A stretch of DNA of 64,000 nt from contig JAFUVF010000047.1 of the NCBI GenBank assembly GCA_017483735.1, positions 62,001 through 126,000 on the forward strand, in the 5' to 3' direction. This DNA comes from Lachnospiraceae bacterium. GTDB taxonomy: Bacteria; Bacillota; Clostridia; Lachnospirales; Lachnospiraceae. Every line of letters begins with the position of its first letter. The stretch's first letter is position 1. A program made the translations under genes and the position numbers. Below the pieces are notes generated by a model that searched no databases, was not told the DNA's origin, and worked only from the letters and a program-made list of their open reading frames with translations. This document shows positions 50,401-60,608 of this stretch, one piece after another.

Positions 50401-53283
50401 CTACATCTCGTTCGTTATACCCGTTTCCGATACATTGGACTTACCTGTTATTATATCATCTTCTTCCTCAAGTCCGTAATAATATTTTATTACTTCCTTT
50501 GTAAGCTGCGCCGCATAATCCGATGAATATCCAAAGGGAATTCTGGTGGCAAAGGCAATCTCCGGCTTTTCGTACGGCGCATAGCCGATGAAAAGCGCAT
50601 GGTTGGGGCGTGACCTTGTCTGCTCTGCGGTTCCGGTCTTCCCCGCAACATTTATGGACAGATCGCTGTAATAAGCTTTCTTTTCCACTACCTGACGCAT
50701 GCCTGAATGTATTGCATTCCAGTAACTGTCAGGCATCTCAATGGTATTTCTCACATCGGGATCATGCTCTGACAGAACTCTTCCTGAGGAATCGCACACC
50801 TTGTCTATGAGGGTCAGGTTATAGCAGATGCCGCTGTTTGCGATGGTTGTAGTATATCTTGCAAGCTCCGCCGTGGTGTAGCTGTTTTCGCCCTGTCCGA
50901 TGGCGCTTCGCACCGAGTCAAGATTTGAAACATCGGGAGAATATTCGGATATCTCCACTCCGGATTTCTCTGAAAGCCCGTACATATCAGCGTATGTATA
51001 GAGAGTATTGAGTCCCGAATTATCGTCATACCTTCCGCTCCTCGTGGCAAGCATATATCCCACATCATAGAAAAAATAGTTGCAGGAATCCCTTATGGCC
51101 GTCACAACATTCTCGTTTCCGTGCCCGTATATATACCAGCATCTCGGCGAAGGAGTTATCTCCTTGAAGGTTCCCACGCAGTTTATGGTATCCTTAAGGG
51201 ATATCACGCCCTCCATAAGTCCTGCGGTGGCAGTCACGATTTTAAAGGTGGAGCCGGGCGCCGCCTTGTACTGCGTGGCAAAATTAAGCTGTGGGCTTGA
51301 TTTGTCATTCCTTAGTCTTTCAAAATACGCAGCGTCAATGGAATTGGCCATCTTGTTGTTGTCATATCCCGGATATGTGACAATAGCCAGAACATCCCCC
51401 GTATTTACATCCGTCAAAACCACCGATGCATTGCATGGATCAAGCGCAAACTGTGCGGGAGTTATCCATATATTGTCGATGCAGTCCTTCATAAGCTGAT
51501 ACGGCGTGATACGTCCGGAGATAAAGGCATTTTTTTCATCATCAGGAATATCCACGGAATCCTGCTCTATAAGAATGCTGCATATCTGTCTGGGACTTAT
51601 GCGGTCATTTAAAAGCATATACTTATAGAATCTTCTCTGAAATTCGGAATTGCCGTCCATAAGCACAATTATCTCATCCACCAGCCTGTCATATATCTCA
51701 TCCGAATCAGAATATTTTCCCGACAGCTCCAGCTGTGAAACCTCTATCCAGTTCTGTGCAATGCAGTATTTTAAGTATTCCGCAAGGGAGATTACCTCGT
51801 CGTAGGTCCAGGCTGTATAGGTGGGATCATTCGTATCTATGACGGAGGTTTTCAATATGCCATTTTTTGACAGAAGTGTCACAATATTACTCTCATAAAC
51901 CTGATATTCCTTTGACAGCTTATTATAAGGTGTTTTTTTGTCCGTAAGCTCCTGCCTTACCGTCTCATACACATTATCTCTGTAGCCCTGATAAACCTCA
52001 TATACTGCTTTTTCATTCTCTCCTGCATCCGCATCGTCAAAACGATTCATATCCGCAATATTATTGTTTATGATGGAGAAATACACATCATATATTGGTA
52101 TCATTATCTTTGAGCTTGTGCTTGCCGTGGCATCATAGGTCTTGGCGTTTATAACCTTGGCGGACAGCATTCCCGCAAGCTTCTGTTCTATGATATTGTA
52201 TATTGCGATAGTAAGGTTTCTGTCTATTGTAAGGTATACATCATCTCCCGAGAGCGCCTGTGTGCTCTCCAATACGGTTATTACCTTGCCTGTATTGTCC
52301 ACAACCACCTTCTCATTTCCCTTGGTACCCTGAAGCGTGGTTTCCATATAGCTTTCTATGCCACTTTTCCCAACAACATCATTTATATTGTAGGTGTCGC
52401 TTGCCCCGTTTTTTTCATATAGCTGTTCATTAAGACTTGTAAGCTCCTCGGAGGATATCTTTCCGGTATACCCCAGAACATGCGCAAAATACATGCTATC
52501 CACATATCTGCGCATAGTATCCTCCTCTATGGACACACCGGGCAGGATATCCGAGTTTTCCATTATCACAGCCACGGTTTTTCTGCTTATGTCGGTTGCC
52601 ACCGTAGTTCCGATATATTTTCTGTAGGAGGTCAGATTCATGGCGTATCTGATATTCACAAGCTTTAGAACTTCGCTCTTTGTATAGCCTTTCCCCGGAA
52701 CAAATTCACTTTTCTCATCCTCGGGATTTTCGTATTCTCCTATGGCAAATCGTCCCGAGCCGCAGAGATATTCCATAACCTCATCGGGAGTAGCGGATTT
52801 TTCAGCCGGCTTAAGCTGGTCTATTGTGGTGTGTCCGTATACATCCGCAAGGAATCTCAACAGCTGGGTGTCGGCGACACTATATTCGTACTTATTGTCC
52901 TCGTTTAATACTATCTTAAAATCTGTAATGCAGCCGTCCCCGTTTTTTTCTATGAGCTGTATAAGTGTGTATATGACGTCGTTTAATTTTTTGTTTTTCT
53001 GTCTGCCGGATTCGAATACATCCTCTATCTTTACTGAATATGCAAGCTCGTTGTACGCCAGCACGTTTCCGTTCCTGTCGTAGATATTGCCTCTTGTAGC
53101 CTTTATGTCCCTTACCTTCTCGGTTTCAAGCTTGAAATTTTCGAGATATCTCTCTCCATTTACTATCTGCAGGTTAAAGCAGCGGTATAGAAGGATTCCG
53201 CCCAGCATTAAGAAAGCAGCCATCAGGATCGTCAGCCTGCTTGTGAACAGTCCCTTTAAATATTCCTTGAAATCGTCAAACAA
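50401..53283 (-). CDS. mrdA: Penicillin-binding protein 2 (class B, MrdA) with a large insertion
   Basis: Transpeptidase of cell elongation, 960 residues against the normal 600-650. Order: membrane helix about 15-37; pedestal 58-350 (KATRGNIYDRNGNVLA, later DVVGKSGIESYMETTLQG); an insertion of about 240 residues (375-612) with no homology that I recognise; then the transpeptidase with catalytic Ser678 (PGSTFK), SCN at 733 (DSCNYFF) and KTG at 882. The insertion is helical with many acidic residues, and is seen in other Lachnospiraceae PBP2. It overlaps mreD by 8 nt. Confidence 0.93.
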   Translation of the reverse strand: MFDDFKEYLKGLFTSRLTILMAAFLMLGGILLYRCFNLQIVNGERYLENFKLETEKVRDIKATRGNIYDRNGNVLAYNELAYSVKIEDVFESGRQKNKKLNDVIYTLIQLIEKNGDGCITDFKIVLNEDNKYEYSVADTQLLRFLADVYGHTTIDQLKPAEKSATPDEVMEYLCGSGRFAIGEYENPEDEKSEFVPGKGYTKSEVLKLVNIRYAMNLTSYRKYIGTTVATDISRKTVAVIMENSDILPGVSIEEDTMRRYVDSMYFAHVLGYTGKISSEELTSLNEQLYEKNGASDTYNINDVVGKSGIESYMETTLQGTKGNEKVVVDNTGKVITVLESTQALSGDDVYLTIDRNLTIAIYNIIEQKLAGMLSAKVINAKTYDATASTSSKIMIPIYDVYFSIINNNIADMNRFDDADAGENEKAVYEVYQGYRDNVYETVRQELTDKKTPYNKLSKEYQVYESNIVTLLSKNGILKTSVIDTNDPTYTAWTYDEVISLAEYLKYCIAQNWIEVSQLELSGKYSDSDEIYDRLVDEIIVLMDGNSEFQRRFYKYMLLNDRISPRQICSILIEQDSVDIPDDEKNAFISGRITPYQLMKDCIDNIWITPAQFALDPCNASVVLTDVNTGDVLAIVTYPGYDNNKMANSIDAAYFERLRNDKSSPQLNFATQYKAAPGSTFKIVTATAGLMEGVISLKDTINCVGTFKEITPSPRCWYIYGHGNENVVTAIRDSCNYFFYDVGYMLATRSGRYDDNSGLNTLYTYADMYGLSEKSGVEISEYSPDVSNLDSVRSAIGQGENSYTTAELARYTTTIANSGICYNLTLIDKVCDSSGRVLSEHDPDVRNTIEMPDSYWNAIHSGMRQVVEKKAYYSDLSINVAGKTGTAEQTRSRPNHALFIGYAPYEKPEIAFATRIPFGYSSDYAAQLTKEVIKYYYGLEEEDDIITGKSNVSETGITNEM

Positions 53284-53794
53284 ATTTCTGTTCGCTCCTT
53301 CTCTCCCTGTCCTCTAACCGCTCATTTATGAGAAGTATCACGGGATAGACAAATATTGTCATAAATATGGTATAAACCGCCTCCGGCAGGATTACATTCA
53401 AAAAATAAAAGGAAAAATCAAAGCGCCCCCGCAGCATAAAGAAAAGCACATAATACAGCATTCCGTAGGTAAGATCGCTTGTGATAATAAGCGCCAGAGG
53501 AAGCTTTAAATCCTGCGGATAAAAGATTCTCGAAAACTTGCCGTTCAAAAAACCTATATACATAAATATGAGAGCATAAAGCCCCAGAAAATCCCCGAAG
53601 AATATATCCGCCAGCATACCGCAGAAAAAGCCTATGACAATCCCTTCCTTCTCCCCTCTCATAAAACCGAAGGAGGAGGTTATTATCATCATGATATTAG
53701 GCACTACTCCTCCGAGGGAGATAGCCCCGAATACCGTGGATTGTAATATGAAGCAAAAAAGCACCAAAAGTACAGTCAGTATTTTACGAAGCAT
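53276..53794 (-). CDS. mreD: Rod-shape determining protein MreD
   Basis: 172-residue membrane protein with five or six helices: about 4-22, 24-40, 45-65, 68-85, 95-120 and 130-155. MreD hallmarks include IVIGFFCGMLADIFFGDFLG. It joins the MreB cytoskeleton to the wall-synthesis complex. It shares a base with the mreC stop and overlaps mrdA by 8 nt. Confidence 0.9.
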   Translation of the reverse strand: MLRKILTVLLVLFCFILQSTVFGAISLGGVVPNIMMIITSSFGFMRGEKEGIVIGFFCGMLADIFFGDFLGLYALIFMYIGFLNGKFSRIFYPQDLKLPLALIITSDLTYGMLYYVLFFMLRGRFDFSFYFLNVILPEAVYTIFMTIFVYPVILLINERLEDRERRSEQKFV

Positions 53795-54666
53795 TATTCA
53801 TCTACCACATTCTGTTTGAGATCCGTGATGACCAAAACCTCGGACAGATGCTCAAAATCCACAGCCGGAGTAAGCTCTCCTGATTTCGTAAGGTTGTTTG
53901 CATCCGTCTCGATCTTGGTAACATAGCCTATGAGTATATTGGGAAGAAATTTGTCGCTTATGTTGCTTGTGACTATCTTATCCCCTATGCCTACATTTCC
54001 GGCACTGTCAATAAGCTGCGAAAAGCTTATATTTCCCCTCTTCATAAGCTCAAGATTTCCCGAAACTATAAGATTGTCCTCTGTGGTTATCATCATTGCA
54101 CTGACATTGCTGTTGTCGGATATTATGGAGGTTACTTTAGACCAGTTAGGCCCCACGCTGCTTACCTTTCCAACGAGTCCGCCTCCCGCAATCACGTTCA
54201 TATCCGGCATTATTCCGTCATTGGTGCCTTTGTCTATAGTAAATACGGAGTACCAGTTACCAGTATCCGAGGCGATTATCCTTGCCCCGGTCTTTTTGTA
54301 TTCTCCGTACTGCTCATCCAGCTCCACCAGCTCACGCAGCTTGTTTAACTCATATTTATCCTGCTGCAAAACCGTGTTTTCTTCTGTGAGCTTTGCAATC
54401 TCATCCCTTAAGGACTCATTTTCATCAAGTAATGTCCTTATCTCGGTAAGCTCATTTGCTCTGGTGGAAAGAAGTCCTCCAAAGCGTGATATGCCGTCCT
54501 CAAAGGGCACAACCAGATAACCCACTACAGTATTTACCGGACTGTTGAACACATCCGTTCCGAAGGTAACAAGCATAAGTGCGATGCACACAAGGGTTAA
54601 AATTAAAAGGAGATACTTACCCGGCAGAGTAAATCCCTCCCTTTGTTTTCTGACTACCGGACTCAT
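53794..54666 (-). CDS. mreC: Rod-shape determining protein MreC
   Basis: 290 residues: basic cytosolic start (MSPVVRKQREGFTLPGK), one membrane helix about 18-37, a coiled coil about 65-115, and the MreC beta domain from about 120 (ASDTGNWYSVFTIDKGTNDGI, GGLVGKVSSVGPNWSKV). It forms a periplasmic-side scaffold linked to PBP2. It begins 1 nt after the MreB stop. Confidence 0.93.
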   Translation of the reverse strand: MSPVVRKQREGFTLPGKYLLLILTLVCIALMLVTFGTDVFNSPVNTVVGYLVVPFEDGISRFGGLLSTRANELTEIRTLLDENESLRDEIAKLTEENTVLQQDKYELNKLRELVELDEQYGEYKKTGARIIASDTGNWYSVFTIDKGTNDGIMPDMNVIAGGGLVGKVSSVGPNWSKVTSIISDNSNVSAMMITTEDNLIVSGNLELMKRGNISFSQLIDSAGNVGIGDKIVTSNISDKFLPNILIGYVTKIETDANNLTKSGELTPAVDFEHLSEVLVITDLKQNVVDE

Positions 54667-55668
54667 TTATTTCATTCCCTCTATAGTGGAGGTCACAGAT
54701 TTCAGATTATCGTCCTTGATTATCTTTGAAAGTCCTAATGCAACGCTGGTTATGGGATTTTCGGAAGGATTTACCTTAAGTCCCGTGCCGTTTGCGAGCT
54801 TCTGTGCGAAGCCATACACCTGGGAAGCTCCGCCAGTCAGGTAAATACCATGCCTGTATATATCCGCCGAAAGCTCCGGAGGCGTTCTCTCAAGAATAAC
54901 CTTTACATTGTCGACAATATTTACAAAGCTCTCATCCAGCGATTCGCTTATGAGCTTTGTTGGAATCTCTCTCTCCACAGGAAGTCCCTTTACAATATCC
55001 CTGCCGTAAACAAGGGCACCACGCCCCTCCTGAACCAGATTTTTCAGGTCAATCTTTATGTTTTCAGCTGTCTTTCCCCCTATGATGAGATTGTATTCCT
55101 TCCTTACAGCATTTTTTATCGCATCATCAAATTTAAGTCCTGCGGTCTTTATAAGCTTGCTTAAAACTATTCCTCCAAGGGAAAGAATTGATATCTCAGT
55201 AGTCTCATAGCCTACATTTACCACCAAAACTCCCTGGGCATTCTTTACGTCCACATCAAGCCCCAGACCGTCGGCAACGGCCTTATACACAACCATTATC
55301 TTTTTAGCCTTTACTCCGGCATCCTTCAAAAGGTCATAGAAAGCTCTCTGCTCTACATCCGTTATGGATTTAGGAACGGCAATGAGATAATCCGCAGGCT
55401 TTACGTTGCCCCTCTCAAGGTCGGTTATGAAATACTTTACGAGAGTTTCCATATTGTTGATATCCGCAATCACGCCTCCGGACAAGGGATAGGAAATCTT
55501 TATATTGTCGGGAGCCTTCTCGTACATCTCGAAAGCCGAATCGCCGTAGGCAAAAAGAGTGTTCTTATTCTCTATGGCGATCATATTCTTCTCAACGAAA
55601 ATATTATCGTCACTGCGATTGTATATCTTTATGTTGTTTGTTCCAAGATCGATACCGAATGAGTTCAT
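54667..55668 (-). CDS. mreB: Actin-like rod-shape determinant MreB
   Basis: 333-residue actin-fold ATPase. Phosphate 1 motif FGIDLGTNNIKIY; the adenosine motif at the C-terminal half (GIYLTGGASQVYGF); internal interdomain pieces GVLVVNVGYETTEISILSLGGI. It polymerises under the membrane and directs wall growth. Some residues differ from standard MreB (the phosphate 2 strand reads VVNVGYETTEI where MreB has DIGGGTTEI), so a specialised paralogue is possible. It heads the shape gene string, 20 nt after radC. Confidence 0.88.
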   Translation of the reverse strand: MNSFGIDLGTNNIKIYNRSDDNIFVEKNMIAIENKNTLFAYGDSAFEMYEKAPDNIKISYPLSGGVIADINNMETLVKYFITDLERGNVKPADYLIAVPKSITDVEQRAFYDLLKDAGVKAKKIMVVYKAVADGLGLDVDVKNAQGVLVVNVGYETTEISILSLGGIVLSKLIKTAGLKFDDAIKNAVRKEYNLIIGGKTAENIKIDLKNLVQEGRGALVYGRDIVKGLPVEREIPTKLISESLDESFVNIVDNVKVILERTPPELSADIYRHGIYLTGGASQVYGFAQKLANGTGLKVNPSENPITSVALGLSKIIKDDNLKSVTSTIEGMK

Positions 55669-55687
55669 TTTGTGTCCGTCCTTTAAT

Positions 55688-56377
55688 TCATTCTATAAGT
55701 CCCATATCCCTGAAGCTGGTATATTTTCCATCCCCTATAATAATGTGATCCAAAAGCGGTATATCCATCTCCCTGCCGAGTCTTTCGAGGTTCTCCGTTA
55801 CCTTAAAGTCCGACTCCGATGGTGTGGGGTCTCCGCTTGGATGATTATGCACAACGATTATATTAACTGCCCGGTTTTTCAGGGCTTCAATAAATATTTC
55901 CCTGGGCGATATCAGGGATTTCCTCACATTTCCTATGGAAATAACACTTTCCGAAAGCCTTCTCCCCCTTGTGTCCAGACACAGAAGCACCACAGTTTCC
56001 CTGCTGTCATACCTTAGCTTCTCCATAAAGTATTCCGCAGTCATTTTGGGACTTTTGAATTCTATCCCGCCATCCATGCCGGAGCCCTGAATACGCTTTG
56101 AAAGCTCGCCAATACATTTTATCTGTATCGCCTTTACCTTTCCGACCCCTCTGATATCCATAAGCTCTCCTATTGAAAGATCATATATTCCCTTCAGATT
56201 TTTTCTGGGATATCTGCATAGCTTAAGGATGTTCTCGGAAATCTCCATAACTCCGGCTTCCCTTGAGCCGGAGCGAAGTATTACCGCAAGGAGCTCCGTT
56301 TCCGTAAGCGCCTCCGCCCCGAAGGCTTCAAACTTTTCACAGGGTCCGAGGTTTTCGTTATTAAATTTTTTTGTCAT
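55688..56377 (-). CDS. radC: RadC-family JAB/MPN domain protein
   Basis: 229 residues. N-terminal helix-hairpin-helix (LMDIRGVGKVKAIQIK, about 70-85) and a C-terminal JAMM metalloprotease-like fold with HNHPSGDPTPSESD (HxH, then Asp). Despite the name, no repair role has been proven and the domain is also found in mobile-element proteins. Located upstream of mreB, a common Firmicutes order. Confidence 0.9.
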   Translation of the reverse strand: MTKKFNNENLGPCEKFEAFGAEALTETELLAVILRSGSREAGVMEISENILKLCRYPRKNLKGIYDLSIGELMDIRGVGKVKAIQIKCIGELSKRIQGSGMDGGIEFKSPKMTAEYFMEKLRYDSRETVVLLCLDTRGRRLSESVISIGNVRKSLISPREIFIEALKNRAVNIIVVHNHPSGDPTPSESDFKVTENLERLGREMDIPLLDHIIIGDGKYTSFRDMGLIE

Positions 56378-56438
56378 ATTATCTCCTTCGCCCTTCTCAC
56401 AGACATATCGAAGATAATCTTTATTATTTTATCATAAT

Positions 56439-57734
56439 CTAATATATTTTTGCAATCCCCTCATCGCTTATATATTGAAGAGATTTGAGTATTCCAAGCT
56501 TTCCGTGGGGGAATGTAAGCCCTCCCTGAAAAAATACGGAGTATGGGGGCTTTATGGGGCCGTCTGCGGAGAGTTCTATGGAAGAGCCTGACACAAAGGC
56601 GCCTGCCGCCATTATTACCGGCGCATCATATCCCGGCATATCCCACGCTTCCGGCACAACATTGGAGTCCACCGGCGCCGCAGCCTGTATCCCCTTGCAG
56701 AATGCGATAACACCCTCCGGCTTTCCAAAGGTTACCGATTGTATGATGTCATGTCTTGATTCCTTGGAATCAGGGAAAACCTCAAAGCCTAATGCCTCAT
56801 AAATATTTGCAGCAAAAATGGCGCTTTTGAGCGCAGCTGCCGTGACTGTGGGTGCAAGGAAAAGTCCCTGATAAAAATCCTTCAATATCCCCAGGGAGGC
56901 TCCCACTTCCTTTCCAAGCCCCGGGGAGGTAAGCCTGTATGCCGCGTTTTCCACACATTCCTTCCTGCCTGCAATATATCCGCCTATGGGGGCAAGTCCG
57001 CCTCCAGGGTTCTTGATTAGTGACCCGACCACCATATCCGCTCCTGCCTCCGAGGGCTCCGTAAGCTCCATGAATTCCCCGTAGCAGTTATCCACCATGC
57101 AGATTACATCTGGCTTGATCCCCTTTATAAAGGAAATAAGCTCCCCAATCCTTTTGACGGATAGGGTGGGTCTGGTCTGATACCCCTTGGAGCGCTGTAT
57201 TGTCACAAGCTTAGTCCTGTCGTTTATGGCTTCTTTAATACCGTCATAGTCAAAGCCTCCGTCCTTTAAAAGGTCCACCTGCCTGTAGCTTACTCCATAT
57301 TCCGAAAGACTTCCCTTAGACGCTCTAATCCCTATTACCTCCTCTAGGGTGTCATAGGGCTTTCCCACAGGGCTTATAAGCTCATCCCCTGGGCGAAGAT
57401 TGCTCATTAAAGCAAGCGCCAAAGCATGGGTTCCGCAGGTTATCTGGGGGCGAACAAGGGCATCCTCCGTCTTAAATACCCTCGCATATACCTTTTCCAA
57501 GGTATCCCTTCCGAGGTCATTGTAGCCGTAGCCCGTAGTACCCATAAGACACGCCTCTGACACACGGCTTTCCTGCATGGCATTTATTACCTTAAGCTGA
57601 TTGCATTCCGCTATCCTGTCTGTCTCATCAAAGCGTTCCTTTAAGCCGTCCCAGATCTTCTCGCCAAACTCATAGACCCTTTCGCTTATTCCAAGCGCTT
57701 CATATTGTTTTTTGGTAATTTCTCTAAGCTCCAT
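56439..57734 (-). CDS. Methionine gamma-lyase family PLP enzyme (aluminium resistance type, PF06838)
   Basis: About 431 residues. The PLP-binding part contains GSLIKNPGGGLAPIGGYIAG (Lys likely the Schiff base) and CMVDNCYGEF; the start has VSEACLMGTTGYGYNDLGRD. Annotated variously as methionine gamma-lyase or aluminium-resistance protein; the substrate is unproven. The ATG at 57734 overlaps the end of miaA by 11 nt, which is the usual gene order in Clostridia. Confidence 0.88.
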   Translation of the reverse strand: MELREITKKQYEALGISERVYEFGEKIWDGLKERFDETDRIAECNQLKVINAMQESRVSEACLMGTTGYGYNDLGRDTLEKVYARVFKTEDALVRPQITCGTHALALALMSNLRPGDELISPVGKPYDTLEEVIGIRASKGSLSEYGVSYRQVDLLKDGGFDYDGIKEAINDRTKLVTIQRSKGYQTRPTLSVKRIGELISFIKGIKPDVICMVDNCYGEFMELTEPSEAGADMVVGSLIKNPGGGLAPIGGYIAGRKECVENAAYRLTSPGLGKEVGASLGILKDFYQGLFLAPTVTAAALKSAIFAANIYEALGFEVFPDSKESRHDIIQSVTFGKPEGVIAFCKGIQAAAPVDSNVVPEAWDMPGYDAPVIMAAGAFVSGSSIELSADGPIKPPYSVFFQGGLTFPHGKLGILKSLQYISDEGIAKIY

Positions 57735-58680
57735 CAAATATACCTTTTTCCTTTAAGATTATAAGCATCTCATCAAGTATTCCTGCCGTGTCGTCTTTAA
57801 AGCTGTTTTTATCGAGCATTATCGCATTTTTTTCTCTTTTAAACCATGTGAGCTGCCTTTTTGCAAAATGTCTGGTTTCCTGCTTTATTTTGTATACCGC
57901 CGTATCAAGGTCATATTCTCCCTTCAAATATTTATACAGCTGCTTATATCCCAGTCCCTGCATTGCGGTGGAGCTTTCCGAAATTCCTCCTTCATAGAGC
58001 CCCCTTACCTCAGACAGAAGTCCTTCCTTCATCATTATGTCTACTCTTTTGTCTATATTTTCATAGATTTTTTCCCGCCTGTCCGTGAGCACGAAATATG
58101 CGTCATTGTATAGGCTCTTCTTCTCTCTCTCCTTTTTGTTGTGGACGGATATTTTTTCTCCCGTAAGCTCATAGTATTCTATCGCTCTTATGACCCTCTT
58201 TTTGTTTTGTTTGGGAATCAAAGCCGCCGCATCAGGATCCATGCTTTGCAGATATTCATAGACAAAATCAATTCCCCTTTCCTGCGAAAGAGCTTCATAT
58301 TTTTGTCTTATTTTTAAAGCCTTATCCTCATCATATTCCTTAAAATCTATATCATAGAGAACAGCCTGTATATAAAAGCCCGTCCCTCCGACTATAATAG
58401 GAAGCTTGTTTTTATCATAAATTCTGTTTATGCATTCCTTGGCATAATTCTTAAATACGGATACATTGAAGGTATCGTACGGCTCCATTATATCTATCAT
58501 ATAATGGGTTATGCCCTGCATTTCCTCATTTTTAATCTTTGCAGTACCTATATCCATCCCTCTGTAGACCTGCATCGAATCTGCGGATATTATCTCCCCG
58601 TTTACCCTTTTTGCAAGCTCTATTGAAACCAAGGTTTTCCCTATAGCGGTAGGTCCGGCTATTATCACAAGGGGCTTCAT
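57724..58680 (-). CDS. miaA: tRNA dimethylallyltransferase MiaA
   Basis: Adds dimethylallyl to A37 of tRNAs that read UNN codons. 318 residues. P-loop GPTAIGKTLVSIELAKR, the catalytic/tRNA block SADSMQVYRGMDIGTAK, IVGGTGFYIQAVLYDID and the insertion domain to the C-terminus. It overlaps the mutL stop by 1 nt, so mutS-mutL-miaA is one operon. Confidence 0.96.
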   Translation of the reverse strand: MKPLVIIAGPTAIGKTLVSIELAKRVNGEIISADSMQVYRGMDIGTAKIKNEEMQGITHYMIDIMEPYDTFNVSVFKNYAKECINRIYDKNKLPIIVGGTGFYIQAVLYDIDFKEYDEDKALKIRQKYEALSQERGIDFVYEYLQSMDPDAAALIPKQNKKRVIRAIEYYELTGEKISVHNKKEREKKSLYNDAYFVLTDRREKIYENIDKRVDIMMKEGLLSEVRGLYEGGISESSTAMQGLGYKQLYKYLKGEYDLDTAVYKIKQETRHFAKRQLTWFKREKNAIMLDKNSFKDDTAGILDEMLIILKEKGIFDGA

Positions 58681-60602
58681 TATACTATCCTCTTGAATTT
58701 CTTGTCCATCTCATATTTTGACATAACTATTATGGTAGGTCTGCCGTGAGGGCAATTGTACGGATTGTCCAGAGTCAAAAGCTCATCAATAAGACTTTCC
58801 GCCTCCTTAAAGCTTAGGACATTGTTTCCCTTTACCGCAGCCTTGCAGGACATGGAGGCTATCTTTTCCTCTATTATCTCAAAGCTTCCCTTTCCGGGAT
58901 AATCCATAAGCTCATCCAGCACATTCACAAAGAGCTCTCTTGGAGAATGACCGTAGAGATCCATGGGAATACCCCTTATGGCATACTCGTTTCCGCCGAA
59001 GTTTTCAACCTCAAAGCCAAGGGACGAAAAAGCATCAGCATATTCCTTATACACCGCTTCCTCCGCTCCGCTTAAGGATACGACTATGGGCGGCATAAGG
59101 CTCTGCGTGACTATGTCCTTATTCTTAAAATGCGCCATAAATCTTTCAAAGTATACCTTCTCATGGGCAGCGTGCTGGTCTATCATAAAAAGCTTATCCT
59201 CGTACTGCACCATCCAGTAGGTTTCAAATACCTGCCCTATTATACGGTATTTATTCTTATTGTCTGCGGAGATTATCCTTTCATCAACAAGGTTAAGCTG
59301 CTTTGCATCCTCTATTATGAGGCTCTTTTCAGGCTCCTTTTTTTCTGCGTCCCCGCTTTCCGAAAATTCATATTTTTCCTCTACAAAGAAGCTCTCCCCC
59401 GCCGAATCCGTGTATTCAATATCTCTTACTGTTTTGGATTCTTCTGCAGCTTCCCTGTCCTTGTATATCTTTTCGATTATTCTTTCAGCCCTGTTGTTTA
59501 TTCTGCCGGTCTCAAAGCCCTCGGGTATGCGCTCCCTGCTCTCTTTGTCCTTTCTCTCCTTCTCATCCCTTATAAGCTCCTTTTCGTCGGATAATACATT
59601 TCCCGGAAGCATTTCGTTATCTTTAAGAGTCTGTCTTATCTTACCGGAAACCGTATTTAAGAAGCTCTCCTGATCGGAGAACCTCACATCAAGCTTTGTG
59701 GGATGCACGTTTACATCCACCGCATCCGGCGAAATCTCTATGTGAAGAATGCAGAAGGGGAATTTATGCTGCATCAGATACTCCCTGTAGCCCTCCTCCA
59801 CAGCCTTTGCCATTATGTCATTTCTGACAAAGCGCCCGTTTATGAAATAAATCTCATAATTTCTGTTAGAGCGCACTATTATGGGCTTCCCGAGATACCC
59901 CTTTATGCTTATTCCATTTTCGTCACATTTTATAGGGATTACAGATTCCGAAATCTCTCTTCCGTAGATACGATAGATAACTTCCTTCAAATCCCCGCTT
60001 CCGTTTGTGTGAAAGCTTGTTCTTCCGTTATTTAACATTGTGAAGGAAATATCCGGTCTCGACAGGGCAAGATGCTCCATCATCTCCTCTATGTAGCCTC
60101 CCTCTGTTGCCGCAGTTTTTAAAAATTTGCGTCTGACAGGCGTATTATAAAAAAGATTTCTTACAATAAAGGTCGTGCCGTCAGGAACTCCCACCTCCGA
60201 AAGCTCCCCCTCGCTTCCGCCCTCTATATCCATACGGCTCCCCAGAAGGGAAGCCTTTACCTTAGTCATTACTTCAACTCTAGCAACTGCCGAGATACTC
60301 GACAATGCCTCCCCTCTAAAGCCCAGACTATTAAGCCTTTGCAGATCCCCCGCATCCTGAATTTTGCTTGTGGCATGCCGAAGGAATGCCTTTTTAAGCT
60401 CCTCCTTTTCCATTCCGCAGCCGTTGTCGGTAACACGTATGAATTCAATGCCGCCGTCCTTTATCTCCACGGTAATGTCGCTTGCTCCGGCATCTATGGC
60501 ATTTTCCACAAGCTCCTTGACCACACTTACCGGGCGCTCCACCACCTCTCCTGCGGCAATCTTATCTATTGTCTCTGAATTAAGAATATGTATTTCCGGC
60601 AT
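58680..60602 (-). CDS. mutL: DNA mismatch repair protein MutL with endonuclease motif
   Basis: 640 residues. N-terminal GHKL ATPase (EIHILNSETIDKIAAGEVVE, then GFRGEALSSIS) to about 330, a charged linker with much KE, and a C-terminal dimer domain with the nicking motif DQHAAHEKVYFERF and CPHGRP near its end. Presence of the DQHA(X)2E(X)4E motif marks the endonuclease type that replaces MutH. It ends on the miaA start and begins 6 nt after mutS. Confidence 0.95.
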   Translation of the reverse strand: MPEIHILNSETIDKIAAGEVVERPVSVVKELVENAIDAGASDITVEIKDGGIEFIRVTDNGCGMEKEELKKAFLRHATSKIQDAGDLQRLNSLGFRGEALSSISAVARVEVMTKVKASLLGSRMDIEGGSEGELSEVGVPDGTTFIVRNLFYNTPVRRKFLKTAATEGGYIEEMMEHLALSRPDISFTMLNNGRTSFHTNGSGDLKEVIYRIYGREISESVIPIKCDENGISIKGYLGKPIIVRSNRNYEIYFINGRFVRNDIMAKAVEEGYREYLMQHKFPFCILHIEISPDAVDVNVHPTKLDVRFSDQESFLNTVSGKIRQTLKDNEMLPGNVLSDEKELIRDEKERKDKESRERIPEGFETGRINNRAERIIEKIYKDREAAEESKTVRDIEYTDSAGESFFVEEKYEFSESGDAEKKEPEKSLIIEDAKQLNLVDERIISADNKNKYRIIGQVFETYWMVQYEDKLFMIDQHAAHEKVYFERFMAHFKNKDIVTQSLMPPIVVSLSGAEEAVYKEYADAFSSLGFEVENFGGNEYAIRGIPMDLYGHSPRELFVNVLDELMDYPGKGSFEIIEEKIASMSCKAAVKGNNVLSFKEAESLIDELLTLDNPYNCPHGRPTIIVMSKYEMDKKFKRIV

Positions 60603-60608
60603 CTTTCC

